A DNA stretch of 54,000 nucleotides from Glandiceps talaboti (lineage: Eukaryota; Hemichordata; Enteropneusta; Spengelidae), in NCBI RefSeq assembly GCF_964340395.1, contig NC_135561.1, positions 7,937,232 through 7,991,231 of the forward strand, given 5' to 3'. Below are positions 40,301-51,599 of this stretch, piece by piece. Within the stretch, counting starts at the first letter, position 1. Every line of letters starts with the position of its first letter. A program made the translations under genes and the position numbers. The notes beneath the pieces are model-generated. The model did not search any database. It had not been told where the DNA came from and saw nothing but the letters and a program-made list of their open reading frames with translations.

Positions 40301-43300
40301 CATGTGACGCTATATATGTGGCTATGTACATACATGCGTCAATACCCTTCACTTCTCTAGTGGCTTCTCCAATTATGATAACCATGTTTGATTCGGAAGA
40401 AGCAGTGCAACTGCCAAGCTACAATCTAATGTACCAGCAATAACAGAACAGCAAAAAATACCACCATTTATGCAATTGCACAAACAAGACATTTTTTGAA
40501 CAATGACCGACAAAAATCTTCACTTAGGCCAAATAAAAAAAAAAGTTGTTTGGTTCCGGTTACCCAACACCACCTAGTTTTTCACGTCGACCCTAAACTT
40601 TTTGTTACGTATTCGAGAAAAATAATAATAAAATCGCGAAAATCGTGAAGTCTCGCAAGAAACAGTGGGTGAGGAAACTGACATCAACTTAAAAATACAA
40701 TATAAAATTATTCTTCCAATCTGTAATTGCTGTACATCTGATAGGAAGAAATAATCAACAGAGAGACCATTTGGAAAACAATGGAAAACAATGGAAAACC
40801 TGAACTAGACACTCATACATGAAAAAAATATAATACAATAAAATAAAAAATCTACCTACCCCACCTATTTTAAAATTGAATGTAATCGGAACCAAATAAT
40901 TGTTTACGCCCTGTCTGTGAATTGTTTCTTCTACTGTACGTTCTTGTATTTGCTATTGAACTTATAATTGCATTTCTCTGATTTTGAAATACCACTGAAA
41001 ACGACAGAGCCAACGCCACCACCACCACCACCAACAACGGAAGCTCCGCCTCCACCAACAACGGAAGCTCCGCCTCCACCAACAACGGAAGCCCCGCCGC
41101 CGCCGCCACCACCACCACCACCACCACCACCACCGACGGACAAAACTGGTATGTTTGAAAAAGAATGTTTTAACGTCATATATACAATAGTTTGGCAACA
41201 GAACAGCTTTATTTTAAACATGAACTGAAGGATGTAAGAAGTTTAATAACTGAAATTGGGGAAACATTAAATGTGTATTAAAGATAGTAACCACATGGAT
41301 ATAGCTTTCATTAAAATTCTATATTTGATTCCTAAACGCTAATTCTTTTTACTACTTGGGACATTATAAATGCTTATAGCAAACAACATAGCTAAGTAAT
41401 TTTTGTAAAAGTATAGTCAGTATCCTATACTAATGCATGTTTTAGAGTATATAAGTTAAAAGTTTGTCTCTATCATCAATTTCAATTCATTAAATTGAAA
41501 GTTGATCTAACTGTTCCCTCCCCACCTATTGTTACAAATTTGCATCGTCAACAAAAGTACTATAGCATCATTTGTTTTTCCAAAACGCCTTAAATGCTAT
41601 AACTGTATAATTATAAGTGCCCGATGTTCGCCTAAGTAATGATACAGACTATACTTGCGACTGGTATCTCCTTACGAGGTGAGAGACATTGCTCATGTGT
41701 GCGCGCAACATTCGACCGACTCCTTACACCCGTAACCAGTTTCGAACCTACGTACACTGACAGTTCATGATTTACCAATAAAACAGGCATAGTTCTCGTT
41801 AGAATCATTCAATGTGAAATGAAACGGACGTCTCCAACATCCATGTCATCGTCATAGACAGGTCCAGAGATTTTTCATTTTGATGCATTAGTATATGATA
41901 TGTCTTATAATTTAATATAGCACCTAACTACATCTCTAGTTTTCACTCTTGAAATAATTCTATATCAATATTAAATGAAACATTAAAGTGGCCATGTGGA
42001 TAAGCCTTGGGAATTGATTTTAGATTTTTAACTTATAAAACAATTTCATCATGGCTTCCTACTTGAAAAATCAATTCTTTACTAACTGTTTTATACAGTG
42101 TTGGGAATTATACGTTTGTTTATGTCATGTTTATGATTGGTGTACCATTTGAACAGTAAGCTCGATATATATAAATGCAATGTTGTTATATACAAACTTT
42201 ACAAAACTGTAAAGAGAAGACAACAATACAATCAATTTTGTGTAACATATTAATCATCCATGGTATCTTTGTACTTCGAATTAATATCAAGATTTTAAAT
42301 TTTGTGTGTATTTCATTTCAGGCAGGGAGATGTTGGCATTAATGATTGAGGATGTATTTGAGATTTATTCAGCAAAGTAGACATGTTAATGACAGGAGTA
42401 TCATTTGAATAGTACGTTCGATGGCTACAAAAGGTTAATATTCATGTAATGTTGTTATATAAAAAAAATGTAAGGTGAAGAGAATAATACAATCAACCTT
42501 GTATATCATGTTTATCATCCAGGGTATCTTTGTACTTTGAATTAATATCAAGATTTTAAATTTTGTGTATATTGTGGTTTAACAGTCCTGTACGGTGTTG
42601 GATCTGATAACAAAATCTATAGTCGTAAAGGTATTGAAGGAGTCTGGGAAGGTCCTATTGCCGATACTTGTTGTGTGATGGCCATGACTGTTCTACAAGA
42701 TGGAACCATTGTTGGTGTAGGGATGGATAATCAACTCTATTACAAGACTAACATCAATGCACAATGGCAAGGACCAGTTGCAGGCAGTTGCTGTGTGACT
42801 GATATAACCACACTTGAAGATGGCAGACTTCTAGGTGTTGATATGGGAGGCAAGCTGTGGACACGTCCTGGTGTTCACGGTAGCTGGAGTGGTCCAGTAG
42901 CATCCAGCTGTTGTGTGAAGTCTGTGTCTGTCTTGCCAAATGGTATGATTGTTGGTGTTGGGATGGGCGGTAAACTATGGACCCGACCTGGTGTGGAGGG
43001 AACTTGGTCTAAAGTTGATAATGATGGTGTGGTATCTGATGTCACCGTTGGTGCCGATGGTACTGTGCTAGGTATTGGCCAATCATGTGGTCTGTGGAAG
43101 AGATCAAGCTATACATCGGCATGGCAGGGTGAAATCGCCAATAGTAAATGCGTCAAATCAGTTTCTTTCGTCGATAAATGTAAGTATGATTAATTAATTA
43201 TCTGATAACTAAAAGTTATTGATGTCTGTTGGAAGTCAGTTTCGTCTTCTGCTTTTAAACCAAGATGCGAATTAACTCTATTGTGAACTATTGTGTAGTA

Positions 43301-46300
43301 AAGTAATAATAAACGACTACTGTAAGTTACTGCGAAATACTTCAATTTCCCTTTGTCTGTAAATATGAGGCGGCCATTTTATTTGTTTTAAGTCAACATT
43401 GACAAGCTAAATCCACATGGCAATAACGCACATGGTCTATACTTTGCACAGGTAAATAATCTATTACACATATTACCAAAGCTACTTGCTTTCTACAATT
43501 TCGATATTGTCGTGGTCAACTGATTACGAATCAGATGTGGATAATTTACATCTTCTTAAACTGTTTTTTATATTACTCTCCTTGACACAGCTTTCTTGAC
43601 ACCGGAACCTCAACGCTCCCCTGCAGGTAGGTTATTTCATAGCATTCTATATGTTCCAATCCTATTTCATTTCAGGAAGGAAGATGTTGGCATTAATGAT
43701 TGAGGATGTATTTGAGATTTATTCAGCAAAGTAGACATGTTAATGACAGGAGTATCATTTGAATAGAAAGTTCGATGGCTACAAAAGGTTAATATTCATG
43801 TAATGTTGTTATATAAAAAAATGTAAGGTGAAGAGAATAATACAATCAACCTTGTATATCATGTTTATCATCCAGGGTATCTTTGTACTTTGAATTAATA
43901 TCAAGATTTTAAATTTTGTGTATATTGTGGTTTAACAGTCCTGTACGGTGTTGGATCTGATAACAAAATCTATAGTCGTAAAGGTATTGAAGGAGTCTGG
44001 GAAGGTCCTATTGCCGATACTTGTTGTGTGATGGCCATGACTGTTCTACAAGATGGAACCATTGTTGGTGTAGGGATGGATAATCAACTCTATTACAAGA
44101 CTAACATCAATGCACAATGGCAAGGACCAGTTGCAGGCAGTTGCTGTGTGACTGATATAACCACACTTGAAGATGGCAGACTTCTAGGTGTTGATATGGG
44201 AGGCAAGCTGTGGACACGTCCTGGTGTTCACGGTAGCTGGAGTGGTCCAGTAGCATCCAGCTGTTGTGTGAAGTCTGTGTCTGTCTTGCCAAATGGTATG
44301 ATTGTTGGTGTTGGGATGGGCGGTAAACTATGGACCCGACCTGGTGTGGAGGGAACTTGGTCTAAAGTTGATAATGATGGTGTGGTATCTGATGTCACCG
44401 TTGGTGCCGATGGTACTGTGCTAGGTATTGGCCAATCATGTGGTCTGTGGAAGAGATCAAGCTATACATCGGCATGGCAGGGTGACATCGCCAATAGTAA
44501 ATGCGTCAAATCAGTTTCTTTCGTCGATAAATGTAAGTATGATTAATTAATTATCTGATAACTAAAAGTTATTGATGTCTGTTGGAAGTCAGTTTCGTCT
44601 TCTGCTTTTAAACCAAGATGCGAATTAACTCTATTGTGAACTATTGTGTAGTAAAGTAATAATAAACGACTACTGTAAGTTACTGCGAAATACTTCAATT
44701 TCCCTTTGTCTGTAAATATGAGGCGGCCATTTTATTTGTTTTAAGTCAACATTGACAAGCTAAATCCACATGGCAATAACGCACATGGTCTATACTTTGC
44801 ACAGGTAAATAATCTATTACACATATTACCAAAGCTACTTGCTTTCTACAATTTCGATATTGTCGTGGTCAACTGATTACGAATCAGATGTGGATAATTT
44901 ACATCTTCTTAAACTGTTTTTTATATTACTCTCCTTGACACAGCTTTCTTGACACCGGAACCTCAACGCTCCCCTGCAGGTAGGTTATTTCATAGCATTC
45001 TATATGTTCCAATCCTATTTCATTTCAGGAAGGAAGATGTTGGCATTAATGATTGAGGATGTATTTGAGATTTATTCAGCAAAGTAGACATGGTAATGAC
45101 AGGAGTATCATTTGAATAGAAAGTTCGATGGCTACAAAAGGTTAATATTCATGTAATGTTGTTATATAAAAAAAATGTAAGGTGAAGAGAATAATACAAT
45201 CAACCTTGTATATCATGTTTATCATCCAGGGTATCTTTGTACTTTGAATTAATATCAAGATTTTAAATTTTGTGTATATTGTGGTTTAACAGTCCTGTAC
45301 GGTGTTGGATCTGATAACAAAATCTATAGTCGTAAAGGTATTGAAGGAGTCTGGGAAGGTCCTATTGCCGATACTTGTTGTGTGATGGCCATGACTGTTC
45401 TACAAGATGGAACCATTGTTGGTGTAGGGATGGATAATCAACTCTATTACAAGACTAACATCAATGCACAATGGCAAGGACCAGTTGCAGGCAGTTGCTG
45501 TGTGACTGATATAACCACACTTGAAGATGGCAGACTTCTAGGTGTTGGTATGGGAGGCAAGCTGTGGACACGTCCTGGTGTTCACGGTAGCTGGAGTGGT
45601 CCAGTAGCATCCAGCTGTTGTGTGAAGTCTGTGTCTGTCTTGCCAAATGGTATGATTGTTGGTGTTGGGATGGGCGGTAAACTATGGACCCGACCTGGTG
45701 TGGAGGGAACTTGGTCTAAAGTTGATAATGATGGTGTGGTATCTGATGTCACCGTTGGTGCCGATGGTACTGTGCTAGGTATTGGCCAATCATGTGGTCT
45801 GTGGAAGAGATCAAGCTATACATCGGCATGGCAGGGTGAAATCGCCAATAGTAAATGCGTCAAATCAGTTTCTTTCGTCGATAAATGTAAGTATGATTAA
45901 TTAATTATCTGATAACTAAAAGTTATTGATGTCTGTTGGAAGTCAGTTTCGTCTTCTGCTTTTAAACCAAGATGCGAATTAACTCTATTGTGAACTATTG
46001 TGTAGTAAAGTAATAATAAACGACTACTGTAAGTTACTGCGAAATACTTCAATTTCCCTTTGTCTGTAAATATGAGGCGGCCATTTTATTTGTTTTAAGT
46101 CAACATTGACAAGCTAAATCCACATGGCAATAACGCACATGGTCTATACTTTGCACAGGTAAATAATCTATTACACATATTACCAAAGCTACTTGCTTTC
46201 TACAATTTCGATATTGTCGTGGTCAACTGATTACGAATCAGATGTGGATAATTTACATCTTCTTAAACTGTTTTTTATATTACTCTCCTTGACACAGCTT

Positions 46301-49300
46301 TCTTGACACCGGAACCTCAACGCTCCCCTGCAGGTAGGTTATTTCATAGCATTCTATATGTTCCAATCCTATTTCATTTCAGGAAGGAAGATGTTGGCAT
46401 TAATGATTGAGGATGTATTTGAGATTTATTCAGCAAAGTAGACATGTTAATGACAGGAGTATCATTTGAATAGAAAGTTCGATGGCTACAAAAGGTTAAT
46501 ATTCATGTAATGTTGTTATATAAAAAAATGTAAGGTGAAGAGAATAATACAATCAACCTTGTATATCATGTTTATCATCCAGGGTATCTTTGTACTTTGA
46601 ATTAATATCAAGATTTTAAATTTTGTGTATATTGTGGTTTAACAGTCCTGTACGGTGTTGGATCTGATAACAAAATCTATAGTCGTAAAGGTATTGAAGG
46701 AGTCTGGGAAGGTCCTATTGCCGATACTTGTTGTGTGATGGCCATGACTGTTCTACAAGATGGAACCATTGTTGGTGTAGGGATGGATAATCAACTCTAT
46801 TACAAGACTAACATCAATGCACAATGGCAAGGACCAGTTGCAGGCAGTTGCTGTGTGACTGATATAACCACACTTGAAGATGGCAGACTTCTAGGTGTTG
46901 ATATGGGAGGCAAGCTGTGGACACGTCCTGGTGTTCACGGTAGCTGGAGTGGTCCAGTAGCATCCAGCTGTTGTGTGAAGTCTGTGTCTGTCTTGCCAAA
47001 TGGTATGATTGTTGGTGTTGGGATGGGCGGTAAACTATGGACCCGACCTGGTGTGGAGGGAACTTGGTCTAAAGTTGATAATGATGGTGTGGTATCTGAT
47101 GTCACCGTTGGTGCCGATGGTACTGTGCTAGGTATTGGCCAATCATGTGGTCTGTGGAAGAGATCAAGCTATACATCGGCATGGCAGGGTGACATCGCCA
47201 ATAGTAAATGCGTCAAATCAGTTTCTTTCGTCGATAAATGTAAGTATGATTAATTAATTATCTGATAACTAAAAGTTATTGATGTCTGTTGGAAGTCAGT
47301 TTCGTCTTCTGCTTTTAAACCAAGATGCGAATTAACTCTATTGTGAACTATTGTGTAGTAAAGTAATAATAAACGACTACTGTAAGTTACTGCGAAATAC
47401 TTCAATTTCCCTTTGTCTGTAAATATGAGGCGGCCATTTTATTTGTTTTAAGTCAACATTGACAAGCTAAATCCACATGGCAATAACGCACATGGTCTAT
47501 ACTTTGCACAGGTAAATAATCTATTACACATATTACCAAAGCTACTTGCTTTCTACAATTTCGATATTGTCGTGGTCAACTGATTACGAATCAGATGTGG
47601 ATAATTTACATCTTCTTAAACTGTTTTTTATATTACTCTCCTTGACACAGCTTTCTTGACACCGGAACCTCAACGCTCCCCTGCAGGTAGGTTATTTCAT
47701 AGCATTCTATATGTTCCAATCCTATTTCATTTCAGGAAGGAAGATGTTGGCATTAATGATTGAGGATGTATTTGAGATTTATTCAGCAAAGTAGACATGG
47801 TAATGACAGGAGTATCATTTGAATAGAAAGTTCGATGGCTACAAAAGGTTAATATTCATGTAATGTTGTTATATAAAAAAAATGTAAGGTGAAGAGAATA
47901 ATACAATCAACCTTGTATATCATGTTTATCATCCAGGGTATCTTTGTACTTTGAATTAATATCAAGATTTTAAATTTTGTGTATATTGTGGTTTAACAGT
48001 CCTGTACGGTGTTGGATCTGATAACAAAATCTATAGTCGTAAAGGTATTGAAGGAGTCTGGGAAGGTCCTATTGCCGATACTTGTTGTGTGATGGCCATG
48101 ACTGTTCTACAAGATGGAACCATTGTTGGTGTAGGGATGGATAATCAACTCTATTACAAGACTAACATCAATGCACAATGGCAAGGACCAGTTGCAGGCA
48201 GTTGCTGTGTGACTGATATAACCACACTTGAAGATGGCAGACTTCTAGGTGTTGGTATGGGAGGCAAGCTGTGGACACGTCCTGGTGTTCACGGTAGCTG
48301 GAGTGGTCCAGTAGCATCCAGCTGTTGTGTGAAGTCTGTGTCTGTCTTGCCAAATGGTATGATTGTTGGTGTTGGGATGGGCGGTAAACTATGGACCCGA
48401 CCTGGTGTGGAGGGAACTTGGTCTAAAGTTGATAATGATGGTGTGGTATCTGATGTCACCGTTGGTGCCGATGGTACTGTGCTAGGTATTGGCCAATCAT
48501 GTGGTCTGTGGAAGAGATCAAGCTATACATCGGCATGGCAGGGTGAAATCGCCAATAGTAAATGCGTCAAATCAGTTTCTTTCGTCGATAAATGTAAGTA
48601 TGATTAATTAATTATCTGATAACTAAAAGTTATTGATGTCTGTTGGAAGTCAGTTTCGTCTTCTGCTTTTAAACCAAGATGCGAATTAACTCTATTGTGA
48701 ACTATTGTGTAGTAAAGTAATAATAAACGACTACTGTAAGTTACTGCGAAATACTTCAATTTCCCTTTGTCTGTAAATATGAGGCGGCCATTTTATTTGT
48801 TTTAAGTCAACATTGACAAGCTAAATCCACATGGCAATAACGCACATGGTCTATACTTTGCACAGGTAAATAATCTATTACACATATTACCAAAGCTACT
48901 TGCTTTCTACAATTTCGATATTGTCGTGGTCAACTGATTACGAATCAGATGTGGATAATTTACATCTTCTTAAACTGTTTTTTATATTACTCTCCTTGAC
49001 ACAGCTTTCTTGACACCGGAACCTCAACGCTCCCCTGCAGGTAGGTTATTTCATAGCATTCTATATGTTCCAATCCTATTTCATTTCAGGAAGGAAGATG
49101 TTGGCATTAATGATTGAGGATGTATTTGAGATTTATTCAGCAAAGTAGACATGTTAATGACAGGAGTATCATTTGAATAGAAAGTTCGATGGCTACAAAA
49201 GGTTAATATTCATGTAATGTTGTTATATAAAAAAAATGTAAGGTGAAGAGAATAATACAATCAACCTTGTATATCATGTTTATCATCCAGGGTATCTTTG

Positions 49301-49943
49301 TACTTTGAATTAATATCAAGATTTTAAATTTTGTGTATATTGTGGTTTAACAGTCCTGTACGGTGTTGGATCTGATAACAAAATCTATAGTCGTAAAGGT
49401 ATTGAAGGAGTCTGGGAAGGTCCTATTGCCGATACTTGTTGTGTGATGGCCATGACTGTTCTACAAGATGGAACCATTGTTGGTGTAGGGATGGATAATC
49501 AACTCTATTACAAGACTAACATCAATGCACAATGGCAAGGACCAGTTGCAGGCAGTTGCTGTGTGACTGATATAACCACACTTGGAGATGGCAGACTTCT
49601 AGGTGTTGGTATGGGAGGCAAGTTGTGGACACGTCCTGGTGTTCACGGTAGCTGGAGTGGTCCAGTAGCATCCAGCTGTTGTGTGAAGTCTGTGTCTGTC
49701 TTGCCAAATGGTATGATTGTTGGTGTTGGGATGGGCGGTAAAGTATGGACCCGACCTGGTGTGGAAGGAACTTGGTCTAAAGTTGATAATGACGGTGTGG
49801 TATCTGATGTCACCGTTGGTGCCGATGGTACTGTGCTAGGTATTGGCCAATCATGTGGTCTGTGGAAGAGATCAAGCTATACATCGGCATGGCAGGGTGA
49901 AATCGCCAATAGTAAATGCGTCATAGATGTAACGTTCGCGTAA
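34329..49943 (+). CDS. Secreted multi-domain lectin-like protein with seven five-bladed (tachylectin/tectonin-type) propeller modules
   Basis: Exons: 34329-34376 (signal peptide MEQLLLLVCIVAIAFT), 35125-35146, 38711-39328 (module 1), 39854-39919 and 41008-41148 (Pro/Thr linker, TTEAP repeats), then modules 2-7 at 42586-43179, 43939-44532, 45293-45886, 46646-47239, 48000-48593, 49354-49943. Linker exons (SFLTPEPQRSPA) are at 43591-43626, 44944-44979, 46298-46333, 47651-47686, 49005-49040. All borders are GT-AG and every intron after the second exon is phase 1. The sum is 4,635 nt, 1,544 aa, open throughout. Each module is five repeats of about 40 residues (DG-xLLGVG-x-D-x-L-W-R-x-G ... W-x-G-P-V), like the five-bladed sugar-binding tachylectin-2 fold. 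Likely a secreted pattern-recognition or matrix lectin; ligand unknown. The acceptor of 41,008 is weak. Confidence 0.85.
35330..37700. repeat. 53-bp minisatellite (about 43 copies)
   Basis: The unit starts 'ttcaacactctgctgtac' and ends 'tctctctggtggg' (53 bp). A longer form of about 63 bp with 'tttaacatgg' recurs in clusters. The edges (35,330-35,460 and 37,690-37,870) hold diverged units. It fills most of intron 2 of the propeller gene. Open frames inside (LVWYSVLSGG repeats) are repeat artefacts. Confidence 0.95.
37950..38165 (-). mobile_element. Penelope-like element fragment, degenerate
   Basis: The minus strand aligns with the part of the 27.3-28.4 kb element at about 27,700-27,910. Shared blocks include 'ggagatcactyc', 'caagctgtytcaggac', 'ctgcaagtcagtta' and, upstream, 'tctttagttctgtgtcag'. 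No domain is intact. It lies in intron 2 of the propeller gene, just after the minisatellite. Confidence 0.55.
38711..39328 (+). CDS. Propeller gene, exon 3: divergent module 1
   Basis: 206 codons, phase 1-1. Five repeats are visible, each ending in a D/N-G turn: FMPDG, VMDDG, VMPDG, VQPNG and the C-terminal strand AKSIVSAGNI. Only one vicinal Cys pair (DSCCIT) is kept, against three in each of modules 2-7. It is clearly older than the other modules, which are near-copies of one another. Confidence 0.88.
41008..41148 (+). CDS. Propeller gene, exon 5: Pro/Thr-rich linker
   Basis: 47 codons, phase 1-1: EPTPPPPPPTTEAP, two further PPPPTTEAP copies, a Pro13-14 run, TDKT. Probably an extended, possibly O-glycosylated hinge between module 1 and the module array. 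CCACCA slippage makes its length likely polymorphic. The acceptor (acgacag|AG) has a poor pyrimidine tract, but the frame and phase fit exactly. Confidence 0.75.
41985..42130. mobile_element. Foldback MITE-like element, partial copy 5
   Basis: Starts AAAGTGGCCATGTGG and keeps 'ttataaaacaatttcatcat', 'cctacttgaaaaatcaat'. This gives the left terminal sequence complementary to the right ends of copies 1 and 4. It lies in intron 5 of the propeller gene. Confidence 0.45.
42586..43179 (+). CDS. Propeller module 2 exon
   Basis: 198 codons, phase 1-1, from VLYGVGSDNKIYSRKG to SVSFVDK; DMGG and GEIANS variant. Blades 1-3 each carry a Cys-Cys pair (DTCCV, GSCCV, SSCCV). Confidence 0.9.
43939..44532 (+). 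CDS. Propeller module 3 exon
   Basis: As module 2, with DMGG and GDIANS; same class as module 5. Confidence 0.9.
45293..45886 (+). CDS. Propeller module 4 exon
   Basis: As module 2, with GMGG and GEIANS; same class as module 6. Confidence 0.9.
46646..47239 (+). CDS. Propeller module 5 exon
   Basis: DMGG and GDIANS; appears identical in protein to module 3. Confidence 0.9.
48000..48593 (+). CDS. Propeller module 6 exon
   Basis: GMGG and GEIANS; appears identical in protein to module 4. Confidence 0.9.
49354..49943 (+). CDS. Propeller module 7, terminal coding exon
   Basis: The most diverged of the six (TLGDG, GGKVWTRPG). The end is changed from KSVSFVDK to IDVTFA followed by a stop TAA, giving the protein terminus. 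A donor-like CAAC|GTAAGT follows the stop by 7 nt. Confidence 0.9.
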
Positions 49944-50278
49944 CAACGTAAGTAGAACCCAATTAAATTTTTTAGAAATTAATATTTGCCATTCTGAAAA
50001 TTAACAAGGTTCTCAATTTTTAAAGAAGTTAACGTACATTTAGTTTCGTGATAAAGAATCGGTTTATTAAGCTAAGTATTTTTAGTGTGGGGTGTGACAT
50101 AACATAACTTTCTACTAAACAATATCACTATACTATAAAAGTGAAACAGTAACGATTTCATTATTTCATTACTTGTATAACTTTATCTCAAAATTTAAAC
50201 ATGATGTTATGCCATTCTCCTCAAATCTTTGGACAATTTCTTCCTATGTGAGCGTTTATGTAAGTGATGGTGTTACAT

Positions 50279-50284
50279 AATAAA
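50279..50284 (+). terminator. Possible polyadenylation signal (AATAAA), proximal
   Basis: AATAAA about 335 bp past the stop of the propeller gene. A second AATAAA at 51,248-51,253 would serve a transcript spliced in its 3' UTR (donor at about 49,951, strong acceptor TTTTTTTTTTCAATTTACAG ending at 50,911). Confidence 0.4.
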
Positions 50285-50574
50285 GTATACATACTGTTTG
50301 GCCATAATAATCGAAAAGACATGGAGTCGTTCGTTTTTTAATATGTCAAAGTCAACATGCCCTGTAGCAAATTCTTCAAAACATTAAAACAAATTGCGCC
50401 TTTTATTTTGAACTTAATATTCATACCATTCCAAGAAAAGAGCATATGATTTGACGTGAAATAGCTGCAGTCTTCAGCATTTACAATATGACAGAATTTG
50501 ACTTCTTTGTTCTCTGACAAAACTGGAGCCCCGCCGATTGAGATGTACTCAATCCCTTCGAAAAAAATTTGATT

Positions 50575-50705
50575 ATATATATATATATATACCGTATCTC
50601 CTCGGGTTAGCGCCCTCACATGGGCAAGCGCCCAGGCCTTTCTTTTTTTTACAATGTCGACTTTTGGCAAAGTTACGGGAAACCGCCCCCCCCCCCCCAT
50701 ACCTA
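50575..50705. other. Possible DNA-transposon or MITE end with C15 tract
   Basis: A short AT run, then 'taccgtatctcctcgggtta' and 'gcgccc' repeats to a run of 15 C. The layout resembles transposon ends carrying TACCGTAT...GCGCCC motifs in other animals, but no partner end was found. Confidence 0.25.
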
Positions 50706-51279
50706 AACTTTGAATAGATGATTGTGTATGTGAGAGCTAATAAAAGAAGAACGTCTAAATCCAGGTATGCGACGAATGAAATTTTTGTTCTTCCTGTTCT
50801 TCCGCATTCATGCGTCTAAAAATTCATTCACAATCTGACCTAGCATCGTCATTATTTTGACGTACCGCATGTAGTATATATATAATTTATGTTTTTTTTT
50901 TCAATTTACAGATATGACCCGTTGCGGATGGAATCTTTGTCCTTTGTTTCTACTTTTGGGGATTTCGATGGATAGAAGTATCATTTTACCTGAATGCAAT
51001 GGGTAGACTCAACATTAATATTTGTTTCAATTCATGTAAGACGATGGCAGTATATCCATTCAACTTCAAGGTTTCTCATGTATTTGTTCAAATTGAGTCA
51101 TGTCAAAATAAGATTTAGCCCATGCTAACAAATTGTATTAGGTTCGATACTGTTGAGTGGAAAATTTAGATCCACGTGTTCATCTGTATATCTTTTTATC
51201 TATTATGGCATACGGCATAGGAAATCTTATGTTTATCTGCAATACGCAATAAAGATTTCTAAGCGGAAATGTCTATATT

Positions 51280-51487
51280 TTTTATGTATGTATGTATGTT
51301 TGTGTGTGTGTATGTATGTATGTATGTATGTATGTATGTATGTGTGTATGTATGTATGCGTGTGTATGTATGCGTGTGTATGTATGTATGTGTGTGTGTT
51401 TGTTTGTGTGTTTGTGTATGTATGTATGTATGTATGTATGTATGTATGTATGTATGTATGTATGTATGTCCGTACGTACGTACGTAC

Positions 51488-51522
<35 letters not shown>

Positions 51523-51592
51523 TGTATGTGTGTGTGTATGTATGTATGTATGTATGTATGTATGTATGTATGTATGTATGTATGTATGTACC
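51280..51592. repeat. (TATG)n microsatellite, compound
   Basis: About 310 bp of TATG with TGTG, TTTG and CGTA interruptions. Long open frames on both strands are repeat artefacts. Confidence 0.95.
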
Positions 51593-51599
51593 ATAGTAT

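Larger units (their letters stand above)
42300..49943 (+). repeat. Tandem array of six 1,353/1,354-bp genomic units
   Basis: Each unit is domain exon, intron of about 411 bp, 36-nt linker exon, intron of about 312 bp. Equivalent domain exons start at 42586, 43939, 45293, 46646, 48000 and 49354. Introns are as alike as exons. Units 2 and 4 share 'gtagacatgttaatg' with a 7-A run, DMGG and GDIANS; units 3 and 5 share 'gtagacatggtaatg' with an 8-A run, GMGG and GEIANS. That gives a 2,707-bp dimer repeated twice. Confidence 0.95.

Noticed and set aside
40192-40443. 83-residue plus-strand frame between linker exons of the propeller gene
   Set aside because: It has an acceptor-like start (ATATAG|TT), but the reading does not continue the linker in the required phase, there is no phase 1 donor, and no motif is seen.
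40870-41228. Val- and Gly-rich minus-strand frames over the Pro/Thr linker
   Set aside because: Antisense shadows of the CCA-rich linker exon.
42754-42939. 61-residue minus-strand frame repeated in every propeller module
   Set aside because: Antisense shadow of the conserved module exon; it recurs only because the exon recurs.
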